Origin: JAWRCU01 sp033542235
GTDB taxonomy: Bacteria > Pseudomonadota > Alphaproteobacteria > Rhizobiales > Rhizobiaceae
Direction of reading: 5' to 3'
Assembly (NCBI RefSeq): GCF_033542235.1
Contig: NZ_JAWRCU010000001.1
Coordinates: forward strand, 676,862-740,861
Length of the DNA: 64,000 bases
The notes beneath the pieces were generated by a model. That model saw only the letters and a program-made list of their open reading frames with translations. It did not search any database and was not told where the DNA came from. The translations under genes and the position numbers were made by a program. Positions 17,605 through 26,175 of this stretch are shown piece after piece; position 1 is the stretch's first letter, and every line of letters begins with the position of its first letter.

Positions 17605-18915
17605 CTAAAAACTGTCCCTGAACCACTGACTCATTCGATGGAACGTGCCGCCGGTACCGGTCATGCGCGGCACGAAACTTCCCTTTGCCTGCTTGCTCTC
17701 GAAACTCGCCACCTGCGGATAGATCAGGAGGCCGACGGGGGCCGAGAAAGCCGGCCCCTTGGCCGCTTCCGGAAGGCCGGCCACGCCGAGCGGGCGACCG
17801 ATCCTGACATTGCGCCCGAGTATGCGCCGCGCTGCCTCCGGCAGTCCGGCGAGCTGGCTGGAGCCGCCGGTGAGCACGACGCGTTTTCCGACGGCATTGC
17901 CGTAGCCCGACTTGTTGAGACGGTCGCGGATCAGTTCCAGCGTCTCGTCGATGCGCGCGCGGATGATGCGCGTCATGGCAGAGCGCGGCACCTGGATCGG
18001 CATTTCGCTGTCGTCGGCACCGATCGGCTGCACGCTCACGACATCGCGGTCGTCTCCGCTGCCGGGCAACGCCGAACCGTGCATGACTTTCAGCCGCTCG
18101 GCATTGTCGAGTCGCGTCGAGAGACCGCGCGCCAGGTCCATCGTGACATGGCTTCCGCCGACGGGAATGGAGTCGGCGTAAGCGAACTTGCCGTCCGCGA
18201 AGACCGAGATCGTCGTCGTGCCGCCGCCCATGTCGATGCAGGCAGCCCCCATCTCCAGCTCGTCGTCCACGAGCGCGGCGAGGCCGCTCGCATAAGGCGT
18301 TGCGACCATCCGCTCGACCGACAGATGCGCGCGATTCACGCACAGCTCGAGATTGCGCAGCGGCGCGACATCGCCGGTGAGCACATGCATGTCCACGCCG
18401 AGCTGCGCACCGACCATGCCGCGCGGATCGCGAATGCCACGCTCGCCGTCGAGCGAGAATGAGGTCGGCAACGAGTGGACGACCTCGCGCTCGGATTTCA
18501 GCGCCTGCTTGGCGCCGGCCATGAGCACGCGCTTTATGTCGCCGGCTTCGACCTCATGACCGCCGAGGTTGATGGAGGCGACAAAGGTCTCGCTCTTCAA
18601 ACGGCCGGCGGCCACGTTGACGATCAGCGAATCGACGGTCAGGCCGGCCATGCGCTCGGCCGCGTCGACAGCGAGGCGGACCGACTGCTCGGCCTTGTCG
18701 AGATCGATGACCACGCCCGATTTCACGCCGCGCGACTTCTGATGGCCGATGCCGATGACCTGCACCTGATGGGTGCGGCCGCGCAGGAGCTGGCTCTCCT
18801 CCTGCGGCTTCAGCCGGGCGATCATGCAGCACACTTTCGTCGATCCGACATCAAGCACGGTCACCACGCCGGAGCGCCGTGCATCGCCGTTCTTTGGGGC
18901 GCCGAGCCAGCTCAT
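17605..18915 (-). CDS. ftsA: Cell division protein FtsA
   Basis: 436 residues starting at ATG 18915, which overlaps the ftsQ stop as ATGA. Upstream in-frame sequence is antisense-like and rejected. An actin-fold ATPase: VVTVLDVGSTKVCCMIA for phosphate 1, CIDMGGGTTTISVF for phosphate 2 and VLTGGSSQLAGLPE for the adenosine site. The C-terminus ends with a short amphipathic stretch (RMSQWFRDSF), the likely membrane anchor. It tethers FtsZ to the membrane. Confidence 0.96.
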   Translation of the reverse strand: MSWLGAPKNGDARRSGVVTVLDVGSTKVCCMIARLKPQEESQLLRGRTHQVQVIGIGHQKSRGVKSGVVIDLDKAEQSVRLAVDAAERMAGLTVDSLIVNVAAGRLKSETFVASINLGGHEVEAGDIKRVLMAGAKQALKSEREVVHSLPTSFSLDGERGIRDPRGMVGAQLGVDMHVLTGDVAPLRNLELCVNRAHLSVERMVATPYASGLAALVDDELEMGAACIDMGGGTTTISVFADGKFAYADSIPVGGSHVTMDLARGLSTRLDNAERLKVMHGSALPGSGDDRDVVSVQPIGADDSEMPIQVPRSAMTRIIRARIDETLELIRDRLNKSGYGNAVGKRVVLTGGSSQLAGLPEAARRILGRNVRIGRPLGVAGLPEAAKGPAFSAPVGLLIYPQVASFESKQAKGSFVPRMTGTGGTFHRMSQWFRDSF

Positions 18916-19841
18916 ATCTTTTTCTCCGGCCTCGACGCGGCCTTGAGCCGCTCTTTGAACGCAGCTTCGCGACGAGTAGCAGCTTCGGGAGTAAGCTGGA
19001 CCACAAGGCGGTCTGTAAGACGCATGTCCACGGACGCGATATCGCGCGACAGCAGCCCGAACTCGCGATCCGTCGCCGCGAGCTCGTCGAGCGCCTGATC
19101 CTCGTCCAGCTCGGGAAGCTTGACGGTTACGCCGTTCTCGAACCTGAGATCCCAACGCCGTTCGGCGACCCGGATATAGCCCTTGATGCGCAAGGCAAGC
19201 TCGGGATGGCGACGCATCTTCTCGATGAAAGCAGGTGCAGCTTCCGGAGCGCCACGACCGATGATCAGCGGCAACTTCGCCTGTTGCCCGCCGGAATAAG
19301 GCACGATCACGCGGCCCGAGCGCTCGACAACGGAAAGCTCGCTGCCAAACTGCCAGATCGCGTAGGCCTTGCGCTCCTCGATCTGGACTTCCAACGTATC
19401 GGGGTAGACTTTGCGGACTGCCGCGGTCTCGACCCATGGAAGTTCGGCAATCCGCTCCCGCGCGGACTCGGCATCGAAGCCGATCGTAGAGGTCCAGCCG
19501 TCGAGTCCCAGACGCTCGAGAATGTCGATCTCTGAAGTCTCATGGTGGCCGGAGACCTTCACCGCATCGATGGCGAAGCCAAGCCGCGAAGTCACTGCCT
19601 GCGCCATCGTCGGAATATGGCCACCCAGATATGCGCCATAGAGACTGAATGCGCCGAGAAAGCCCGCCGTGAGCATGGAGGCAGAATAGCGCGGCGCCTC
19701 CAGCTCGCCGGCAGCCAGACGGCCGAGCAGCCGTGCCGGCCGGCGCAGGACGCGCGGCAAAACGATGCCATCGGACGGCTTGCCGCGAGCGGCGGCCGAC
19801 ACGCCGCGCTCACCCGACAGCCATGACATCAACGCAGACAC
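18912..19841 (-). CDS. ftsQ: Cell division protein FtsQ
   Basis: About 309 residues of a bitopic divisome protein. A basic cytoplasmic tail is followed by one membrane helix (MLTAGFLGAFSLYGAYL), the POTRA domain (VKVSGHHETSEIDILERLGL) and the FtsQ domain (LPWVETAAVRKVYPDTLEVQIEE). GTG 19841 is preferred because AGGAGG lies four to five bases upstream. ATG 19829, which overlaps the ddl stop, is the alternative. Either way ftsQ overlaps or abuts ddl and is overlapped by ftsA. Confidence 0.92.
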   Translation of the reverse strand: MSALMSWLSGERGVSAAARGKPSDGIVLPRVLRRPARLLGRLAAGELEAPRYSASMLTAGFLGAFSLYGAYLGGHIPTMAQAVTSRLGFAIDAVKVSGHHETSEIDILERLGLDGWTSTIGFDAESARERIAELPWVETAAVRKVYPDTLEVQIEERKAYAIWQFGSELSVVERSGRVIVPYSGGQQAKLPLIIGRGAPEAAPAFIEKMRRHPELALRIKGYIRVAERRWDLRFENGVTVKLPELDEDQALDELAATDREFGLLSRDIASVDMRLTDRLVVQLTPEAATRREAAFKERLKAASRPEKKI

Positions 19842-20755
19842 GAAGCCTCCTCCACCATCCAACTGACGAGATCGCCGAACGAATGCCCCGCCTGTGCAGC
19901 GATCTCCGGCACCAGCGAAGTCGGCGTCATGCCCGGCTGCGTGTTCACCTCCAGCCAGACGAGCTCGCCATTTTCGGAATGGCGGTCGTCGTAACGGAAG
20001 TCCGACCGGGAGACGCCCCGGCAGCCGATTGCTTGATGCGCCTTAAGCGCCAGTGTCTGTATTTTTTGGTAAATATTCGGTGAAACTTTTGCGGGGCATT
20101 CGTGTTTTGAGCCGCCGGGCACATATTTCGAGTCGTAATCGTAGAAGGAATGGCCGACCGGGATGATCTCGGTAACGCCGAGCGCGACATCGCCCATCAC
20201 AGCGCAAGTGAGTTCGCGACCGTATATGTAGCGCTCCACCATGACGATCTCGCCATACGGCCAATCGGGCGAGCCGATGATCTGCGGGGGATGCGACTGA
20301 TCCTCCTTGACGATGACGACACCGAAGCTCGACCCTTCGTTGACCGGCTTGACGACGTAGGGCGGCTTCATCGGGTGTTTGCCTACGATCGCGAAACGGT
20401 TGACGATTTTGGATTCAGCAACAGGGATGCCGACCGCCTTGGCGACCCGCTTGGCCTGCTCCTTGTTCATGGCCAGCGCGGAAGCAAGCACCCCGGAATG
20501 GGTGTAGGGAATTTCCAGATACTCGAGAATGCCCTGGATCGTGCCATCCTCTCCGTATGGCCCGTGCAGCGCGTTGAAGGCGACGTCCGGCTTCAGCTTC
20601 TGCAGCACCGATCCGACATCGCGCGCGACGTCGACGCGCGTAACCTTGTAGCCAGCCTCCTCGAGCGCATCGGCGCAGGCACTTCCGGAAGACAGCGACA
20701 CGGGCCGCTCGGAGGAAAAACCTCCCATTAGTACGGCCACATGCTTCTTCTTCAT
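19829..20755 (-). CDS. ddl: D-alanine--D-alanine ligase
   Basis: 308 residues, an ATP-grasp enzyme that makes the D-Ala-D-Ala dipeptide for MurF. Recognisable parts are MGGFSSERPVSL, NALHGPYGEDGTIQGILE, YVVKPVNEGSSFGV, and near the end WLEVNTQPGMTPTSLVPE with metal and substrate residues. The start is ATG 20755. It is separated from murB by a GNAT gene and about 280 bases, unusual in this otherwise tight cluster. Confidence 0.96.
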   Translation of the reverse strand: MKKKHVAVLMGGFSSERPVSLSSGSACADALEEAGYKVTRVDVARDVGSVLQKLKPDVAFNALHGPYGEDGTIQGILEYLEIPYTHSGVLASALAMNKEQAKRVAKAVGIPVAESKIVNRFAIVGKHPMKPPYVVKPVNEGSSFGVVIVKEDQSHPPQIIGSPDWPYGEIVMVERYIYGRELTCAVMGDVALGVTEIIPVGHSFYDYDSKYVPGGSKHECPAKVSPNIYQKIQTLALKAHQAIGCRGVSRSDFRYDDRHSENGELVWLEVNTQPGMTPTSLVPEIAAQAGHSFGDLVSWMVEEASCLR

Positions 20756-20944
20756 TCCCCGTCATCCCCTTTCGACCAGGGTTCCAGCCTGCTCCCAAAT
20801 GCAAGAGTCAGCTATCGCCGGAAGCTCGAGCCCCCAGGAGCTTTCGCGGCGAACGCGTCAAACGACTCAAATCAGGGAACGCCTCGGAGCCAAAGAATCA
20901 GAGCTTTGATTCGCTGGCAAGACCGGATTTCGCTGCAGATTCAA

Positions 20945-20968
20945 ATCGGAGTCCGATATCCCTCCGAT
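20945..20968. repeat. Short hairpin in the ddl leader region
   Basis: ATCGGAG (20945-20951) and CTCCGAT (20962-20968) form a 7-bp stem with a 10-base loop, in the 278-base gap between the GNAT gene and ddl. I see no other gene or clear promoter in 20756-21033. Confidence 0.35.
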
Positions 20969-21033
20969 ATGGCATTTTGGACTCACTTCGAGGGCGAGGT
21001 CGGCATCGATGTTCCAGCCTGAAGCGGCTCCGA

Positions 21034-21498
21034 TTAGGTCTCCCGGACAGGAAGTCGCCGAACCTGAAAGCCCGTTTTGCTCTGCTCGAAACCGGCCCGT
21101 TCGTAGAATCTCAAGGTTCCGCGATCCTTCGAGCCCGTCAGCAGCATGACCTTGTAGCACCCCGACTGCCAGGCAACGGAAACCGCCTCCTGTAGAATCG
21201 CTTGGCCGTACCCACGCTTGCGACTTTTTGCATCGGTAATGACGTTCTCGATCAGCGCGTAGGGCGCTCCTCCTCTCGTCAGGTTCGGCACCACCACGAG
21301 CGAACAACTCGTCACAAGAGCTTCATCCTTGAAGCCAAGGAGAACCGCGCTTCCGTCATAACGCAGGAAGCGGTCCAGAATTACGGTTGCATCCTGCATC
21401 GACAATGCTGGACCATCTGGATGGAGCTGGTCGTACAGCAGCAAGAGCGCCGGCAGATCAGCCCGCGTTGCAGTTCGGATGTGCAGGTCGTTTGTCAC
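21034..21498 (-). CDS. GNAT-family N-acetyltransferase inside the dcw cluster
   Basis: 154 residues beginning at GTG 21498. Typical GNAT pieces are present: IRTATRADLPALLLLYDQL at the start, an acetyl-CoA loop region KSRKRGYGQAILQEAV, and YKVMLLTGSKDRGTLRFYERAGFE at the end. The substrate is unknown. It sits between murB and ddl, 15 bases after murB. It is not a normal cell-wall gene, so it is probably a passenger, though it could acetylate a wall precursor or a divisome protein. Confidence 0.85.
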   Translation of the reverse strand: MTNDLHIRTATRADLPALLLLYDQLHPDGPALSMQDATVILDRFLRYDGSAVLLGFKDEALVTSCSLVVVPNLTRGGAPYALIENVITDAKSRKRGYGQAILQEAVSVAWQSGCYKVMLLTGSKDRGTLRFYERAGFEQSKTGFQVRRLPVRET

Positions 21499-21513
21499 TG
21501 CCTGTGGGACCGA

Positions 21514-22479
21514 TTACAGCAATTGCCCCAGGAACTCCTGCACCTCATGGCCCGGCTTGAAATTGCCGATGCGCTTGATCTCCCATTGCAGGCGGATGCC
21601 CGAACTCTCCAGCACGCGCGCGCGCACCGTCTCTCCAAGATGCTCCAGGTCGTAGCCGGTCGCATTGCCGGTGTTGATCATGAAGTTGCAATGCATGGGC
21701 GACATCTGCGCGCCGCCGATCATCAGGCCACGGCAGCCGGCCTTGTCGATCTCCTTCCAGGCCGACGTGCCGTCGGGATTTTTGAACGTCGAGCCGCCCG
21801 TCTTCTCGCGGATCGGCTGCACCGTTTCGCGATGGTGCTGGACCGCCGCCATCGCCGCCTTGATCGCCTCGCGATCCTCCGGAAAGCCCTCGAACACCGC
21901 GGATGTGAAAATCAGGTCCTTAGGTGCGGACGAGTGACGATAGGCATAGCCCATGTCCGCATTCGAGAGGATATGGACCTCGCCCTTGCGGTCGAGCGCC
22001 CGCACCTCGATCACGCGCTCTCGCGTCTCAACCCCATTTGCGCCGGCATTCATGCGCAAGGCCCCTCCCACGCCGCCCGGAATGCCGTGAAAGAAGTGGA
22101 AGCCGCCGATGCCGGCCTCAAGCGCAGCAGCCGCCAACCGCTTGTCCGGCGTCGCCGCACCGGCCCTGATCCGGGTCGTCGAGACCACCTCAGCCTCGCC
22201 GAAGCCCCTTGCCGAAAGCCTCACCACGAACCCGGGGATGCCGCCTTCGCGCACGAGCAGGTTCGAGCCGATGCCGACGAGGGTGATCGGAACATCTTCC
22301 GGCACGGCTCTGAGGAAGGCCGCAAGGTCGTCCTCGTCGGCCGGCTGATAGAGCGCGTCGGCAACGCCGCCGGCGCGAAACCAGGTGATCTTGTCCATCT
22401 CTGCGCCGGGCGTCAGCCGGCCGCGCAAGCCTTCCAGACGGTCGCCGAGCTGGGCCAGAAGGGCAGAACCTCGGTTCAT
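21514..22479 (-). CDS. murB: UDP-N-acetylenolpyruvoylglucosamine reductase MurB
   Basis: 321 residues from ATG 22479, which overlaps the murC stop as ATGA; longer readings run into murC. The FAD-binding motifs are ITWFRAGGVADAL, LVGIGSNLLVREGGIPG and GIPGGVGGALRMNAGANG. The catalytic region GGSTFKNPDG lies in the C-terminal domain. It reduces enolpyruvyl-UDP-GlcNAc to UDP-MurNAc with NADPH in the cytoplasm. Confidence 0.96.
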   Translation of the reverse strand: MNRGSALLAQLGDRLEGLRGRLTPGAEMDKITWFRAGGVADALYQPADEDDLAAFLRAVPEDVPITLVGIGSNLLVREGGIPGFVVRLSARGFGEAEVVSTTRIRAGAATPDKRLAAAALEAGIGGFHFFHGIPGGVGGALRMNAGANGVETRERVIEVRALDRKGEVHILSNADMGYAYRHSSAPKDLIFTSAVFEGFPEDREAIKAAMAAVQHHRETVQPIREKTGGSTFKNPDGTSAWKEIDKAGCRGLMIGGAQMSPMHCNFMINTGNATGYDLEHLGETVRARVLESSGIRLQWEIKRIGNFKPGHEVQEFLGQLL

Positions 22480-23897
22480 GCCTGCGTCCTGCCCGGTTCG
22501 GTCTCCGCCAGTTCCTTGGGCAGCGCATAGGCCCATTGGGTGATATTGCCGGCACCGAGAAAGACAACGAAATCGCCAGGCCTGGCGAGCTCGCGCACGA
22601 TGGGCGCGATCGCCTGAGGCCCCTCAATGTAGCGGGCATTGCGATGACCGCCGGCACGAATTTGCGACACGAGCGCCTCCGAATTGGTGCCCTCGATCGG
22701 ATCCTCGCCGGCCGCATAGACCGGAGCGACCAGCACCGTATCTGCGTCATGAAAGCAGGCCGCGAAATCGTCGAACAGGTCGTGCAGGCGCGTGTAGCGG
22801 TGTGGCTGCGCAACCGCAATGATCCTGCCATTGCAGGAATCGCGGGCCGCCTTCAGCACCGCCTTGATCTCCACCGGATGGTGCCCGTAGTCGTCGAAGA
22901 ACTGCACACCGTTCCATGTGCCCGTCGGCGTGAAGCGACGCTTGACACCACCGAAGGACGACAGCCCTTTGCGGATTTCGTCGGGCGTCAGGCCGAGCTC
23001 GTGAGCAACGGCGATCGCCGCCGTCGCGTTGGAAACATTGTGCTGGCCGGGCATGGGCAGGCGCAGATTGTCAATGGTCGTGGGGGCACCCGTTTTGCGG
23101 TCGCGAATAACGACGTCGAAGAGAGAAGCCGCGCCGTCCATGCCGCGGCGGATGAAGCGCACGTCCGCCTGCGCATTCTCTCCGTAGGTGATCACGCGGC
23201 GATCCTCGATGTGCGAAACAAGTGCATGCACTTCGGGATGGTCGGTGCACATCACGCCGAAGCCATAGAACGGCACGTTTTCTACGAATTGCCGGAAAGC
23301 TTCCCGGACCTTGTCGAAAGTGCCGTAGTGGTCGAGATGCTCCGGATCGATATTGGTGACCACGGCGATGTCGGCCGGAAGCTTGAGGAAGGTGCCGTCG
23401 CTCTCGTCGGCCTCCACCACCATCCACTCCCCGGCTCCCATGCGGGCATTCGTGCCGTAAGCATTGATGATGCCGCCATTGACGACTGTGGGATCGAGGC
23501 CGCCGGCTTCGAGCAGGGTGGCGACCAGCGATGTCGTCGTTGTCTTGCCATGCGTGCCCCCGATCGCGATCGCCTGACGGAAACGCATCAGCTCGGCAAG
23601 CATTTCGGCGCGCCTGACGATGGGCAGCAGCCTTTCGCGCGCGGCCTTCAGCTCCGGATTGCCCTTCTTGATCGCCGTCGAGACCACGACCACCTCGGCA
23701 TCGCCGACATTTTCGGCGCGATGGCCGACGAAGCACTCGATGCCTTTTTCGCGCAGCCGCTGCACATTGGCGCCATCCGCCTGGTCGGAGCCCTGCACGC
23801 GGTAACCGAGATTGTGCAGCACCTCGGCGATGCCGCTCATGCCAATGCCGCCGATGCCTATGAAATGCACCAGGCCGATGGTCCGCGGCATCTTCAT
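22476..23897 (-). CDS. murC: UDP-N-acetylmuramate--L-alanine ligase MurC
   Basis: 473 residues. The N-terminal HFIGIGGIGMSGIAE fold binds UDP-MurNAc, the ATP loop is GTHGKTT (114-120), and the centre has EADESDGTFLKL and DYGHHPVEIKAVL. It adds the first stem residue, L-alanine. The start ATG 23897 overlaps the murG stop. Confidence 0.97.
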   Translation of the reverse strand: MKMPRTIGLVHFIGIGGIGMSGIAEVLHNLGYRVQGSDQADGANVQRLREKGIECFVGHRAENVGDAEVVVVSTAIKKGNPELKAARERLLPIVRRAEMLAELMRFRQAIAIGGTHGKTTTTSLVATLLEAGGLDPTVVNGGIINAYGTNARMGAGEWMVVEADESDGTFLKLPADIAVVTNIDPEHLDHYGTFDKVREAFRQFVENVPFYGFGVMCTDHPEVHALVSHIEDRRVITYGENAQADVRFIRRGMDGAASLFDVVIRDRKTGAPTTIDNLRLPMPGQHNVSNATAAIAVAHELGLTPDEIRKGLSSFGGVKRRFTPTGTWNGVQFFDDYGHHPVEIKAVLKAARDSCNGRIIAVAQPHRYTRLHDLFDDFAACFHDADTVLVAPVYAAGEDPIEGTNSEALVSQIRAGGHRNARYIEGPQAIAPIVRELARPGDFVVFLGAGNITQWAYALPKELAETEPGRTQA

Positions 23898-25021
23898 AGC
23901 CCGGCTGTCTCCCTGAATTCTAAAACAGTCTTTCCTGACGCAATAGCCTCCGTCAGGTCGGCGAGCAACCGCGCTGCGTCCGGGCGGCCCACGGTTCTTG
24001 CGGATTTTGCCATTGCGGCAAGCCTGGCGGGCTCGTTGATCAGGCCGCCAATCAGCGCAGCTAGCCTCTCAGGCGACAATGTCGGCTGAGGATGCAGTTC
24101 CGCACCGCCTGCAGCCGCAAGCGCAGCGGCGTTCGCAGCCTGGTCGTGATCGAGCGCGTAGGGATAGGGAACGAGCAGAGCGGGGCGACCGATCACGGCG
24201 ATTTCGGAGACGGTTGATGCGCCCGAGCGAGAAATGACGAGCTGCGCCGCGGCCATGCGCTCGGCAATGTCGGTGAAGAACGGCAGGACTTCCGCCTCGA
24301 CGCCGCAGGCCGCGAAGGCTGCCTTGGCGCGCACGACATCCCCCGCGCGGGCTTGCTGCGTGACCTTCAGTCGGCGGCGCTGCTCCTCTGGAAGCAGCGC
24401 GATCGCTGCGGGAACCGCATCCGAAAAGAACTGCGCGCCCTGGCTGCCGCCGAAGACGACCAGCCTGAAGTCTGCGTCGTTCTCCGAGGGCTGATAGGCA
24501 GTTTTCGCGGCATCCAGCACGGCAGGCCGTACCGGATTGCCGGTGACGACGGTCTTCTCCCCCGTCTTGCTGTTGTCGGGACTGAGGAATCCTCCGGCGA
24601 TGGCATCGACTCGAGCCGCAAGCGCCCTGTTGGCGCGGCCCATCACCGCGTTCTGCTCGTGGATCAGGGTCGGGACCTTCCGCCGCGTCGCCGCATAAAG
24701 CGGCGGCAGGGTCGGGTAACCGCCGAAGCCGACCACAGCCGCCGGCGCGATCCTGCCGATCACTTCGGACGACTGCCTGACCCCTCGCCAGATCGTAAGC
24801 AGCGAGTTGGCGAGCGAGAAGGGATTGCGCGAGCCGAGCGTCGCCGAGTGGATGCGATGCACCTCGGCGGCCGGGAAGTGAATGGCGAAGCGCTCCACGC
24901 GGTCGTCGGTCGCGAGATGGATTTTCCAGCCGCGGCGGATCAGCTCATGGGCGAGAGCCTCGGCCGGGAAAAGGTGGCCGCCGGTGCCGCCGGCGGCAAG
25001 CAGGATCGTGCGCCTCGCCAT
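23894..25021 (-). CDS. murG: Undecaprenyl-PP-MurNAc-pentapeptide GlcNAc transferase MurG
   Basis: 375 residues, a peripheral membrane GT-B enzyme that turns lipid I into lipid II. The signatures are GGTGGHLFPA (11-20), VVGFGGYPTLPP, LIHEQNAVMGRANR, FGGSQGAQFF and SRSGASTVSEIAVIGRPALL. The start overlaps the ftsW stop as TAATG. Confidence 0.97.
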   Translation of the reverse strand: MARRTILLAAGGTGGHLFPAEALAHELIRRGWKIHLATDDRVERFAIHFPAAEVHRIHSATLGSRNPFSLANSLLTIWRGVRQSSEVIGRIAPAAVVGFGGYPTLPPLYAATRRKVPTLIHEQNAVMGRANRALAARVDAIAGGFLSPDNSKTGEKTVVTGNPVRPAVLDAAKTAYQPSENDADFRLVVFGGSQGAQFFSDAVPAAIALLPEEQRRRLKVTQQARAGDVVRAKAAFAACGVEAEVLPFFTDIAERMAAAQLVISRSGASTVSEIAVIGRPALLVPYPYALDHDQAANAAALAAAGGAELHPQPTLSPERLAALIGGLINEPARLAAMAKSARTVGRPDAARLLADLTEAIASGKTVLEFRETAGL

Positions 25022-26175
25022 TATTCGGCAGGCACTACCCTTGGCGGCACTCGGGTCATCCCGATCTGAGTGCGCTTCTCGGGTCGTTTGCGGGTCAGCG
25101 CCAGCACCATGCCCATCGAGATCGCGATCGCGATCTGCGAAGACCCGCCATAAGAGATGAAGGGCAGCGTCATGCCTTTGGCGGGCATGAGCTGCAGGTT
25201 GACCGCCATGTTGATGATCGACTGGAAGCCGAACACGATGACGAGGCCGGCGACCGCATACCGCGTGAAATCATCCTTCTCCTTCAACGCTATGGTGAGG
25301 CCGCGCAGCACGATGAAGGCGAAGATCAGCATGATAGCGAAGCAAAGCATGATGCCGAATTCCTCGCCCGCGACGGCGAAGACGAAGTCGGCATGGCTGT
25401 CGGGGATCACCCGCTTTACCGTCCCCTCGCCTGGGCCCACACCCCACCAGCCGCCATGGATCAGCGCTTCCCGGCCCATGTCGACCTGGAACGTGTCGCC
25501 CTCGCCGGTCAGGAAGCGATCGACGCGGCCGGCGACGTGCGGGAAGATGGTGTAGGCCGCGAACGCGCCTCCTATGGCCGCGCCGCCAAGCGAGATGATC
25601 CAGAACCAGGACATGCCGGCCATGAAGAACATTGCGCCCCAGGTGCCGGAGATCAGCATGGTCTGGCCAAGATCGGGCTGAGCGACAAGAAGCGAAAGCA
25701 CCAGGCCGAAGAGGATGATGGCAAAGAGATTGCCGGGGATGTCGGGTTGGCGGGCGTGCTCGGCGAACAGCCAGGCGCAGATGATGACGAAGGCCGGCTT
25801 CAGGAACTCCGAGGGCTGTATCGACAGGCCGGCCAGCGACACCCAGCGCCGCGCGCCCTTCACCTCGACCCCGACATAGAGCACGGCCACCATCAAAAGC
25901 AGCATGAGCACGAGCATCACAAGCGACATGCGCCTGATCTCGCGCGCGTCGAGGAAGGAGACGATCAGCATCACGACAAGCGCCGGAAGCGTGAACACGA
26001 TCTGACGCGTGGCGAAATGGAAGCTGTCGAGACCGATGCGCTCGGCGACCGCCGGGCTCGCGGCGAAGGAGAGCACGATACCGAGGCCCATCAGCGACAG
26101 GAACGCCGCAAGGAACCAGCGATCCACCGTCCACCACCAGTTTGCAACCGGGCTCTTGTCGACGCGACTCAGCAT
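25021..26175 (-). CDS. ftsW: Septal peptidoglycan polymerase FtsW
   Basis: 384 residues, a SEDS-family polytopic membrane protein. Recognised by QPSEFLKPAFVI, LLVAQPDLGQTML, WGVGPGEGTVKRVIPDSHADFVFAVAGEEFG and LPFISYGGSSQIAIAISMG near the C-terminus. It works with the PBP FtsI, encoded further upstream. The start overlaps the murD stop as TGATG. Confidence 0.96.
   Translation of the reverse strand: MLSRVDKSPVANWWWTVDRWFLAAFLSLMGLGIVLSFAASPAVAERIGLDSFHFATRQIVFTLPALVVMLIVSFLDAREIRRMSLVMLVLMLLLMVAVLYVGVEVKGARRWVSLAGLSIQPSEFLKPAFVIICAWLFAEHARQPDIPGNLFAIILFGLVLSLLVAQPDLGQTMLISGTWGAMFFMAGMSWFWIISLGGAAIGGAFAAYTIFPHVAGRVDRFLTGEGDTFQVDMGREALIHGGWWGVGPGEGTVKRVIPDSHADFVFAVAGEEFGIMLCFAIMLIFAFIVLRGLTIALKEKDDFTRYAVAGLVIVFGFQSIINMAVNLQLMPAKGMTLPFISYGGSSQIAIAISMGMVLALTRKRPEKRTQIGMTRVPPRVVPAE

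Noticed and set aside
15782..17608. Plus-strand open frame of 608 codons opposite ftsZ
   Set aside because: Antisense shadow of ftsZ and its repetitive linker.
18916..19437. N-terminal extension of ftsA
   Set aside because: It overlaps ftsQ in another frame; the ATGA overlap start gives the normal FtsA length.
22536..24089. Plus-strand open frame of 517 codons opposite murC
   Set aside because: Antisense shadow; no recognisable domain.
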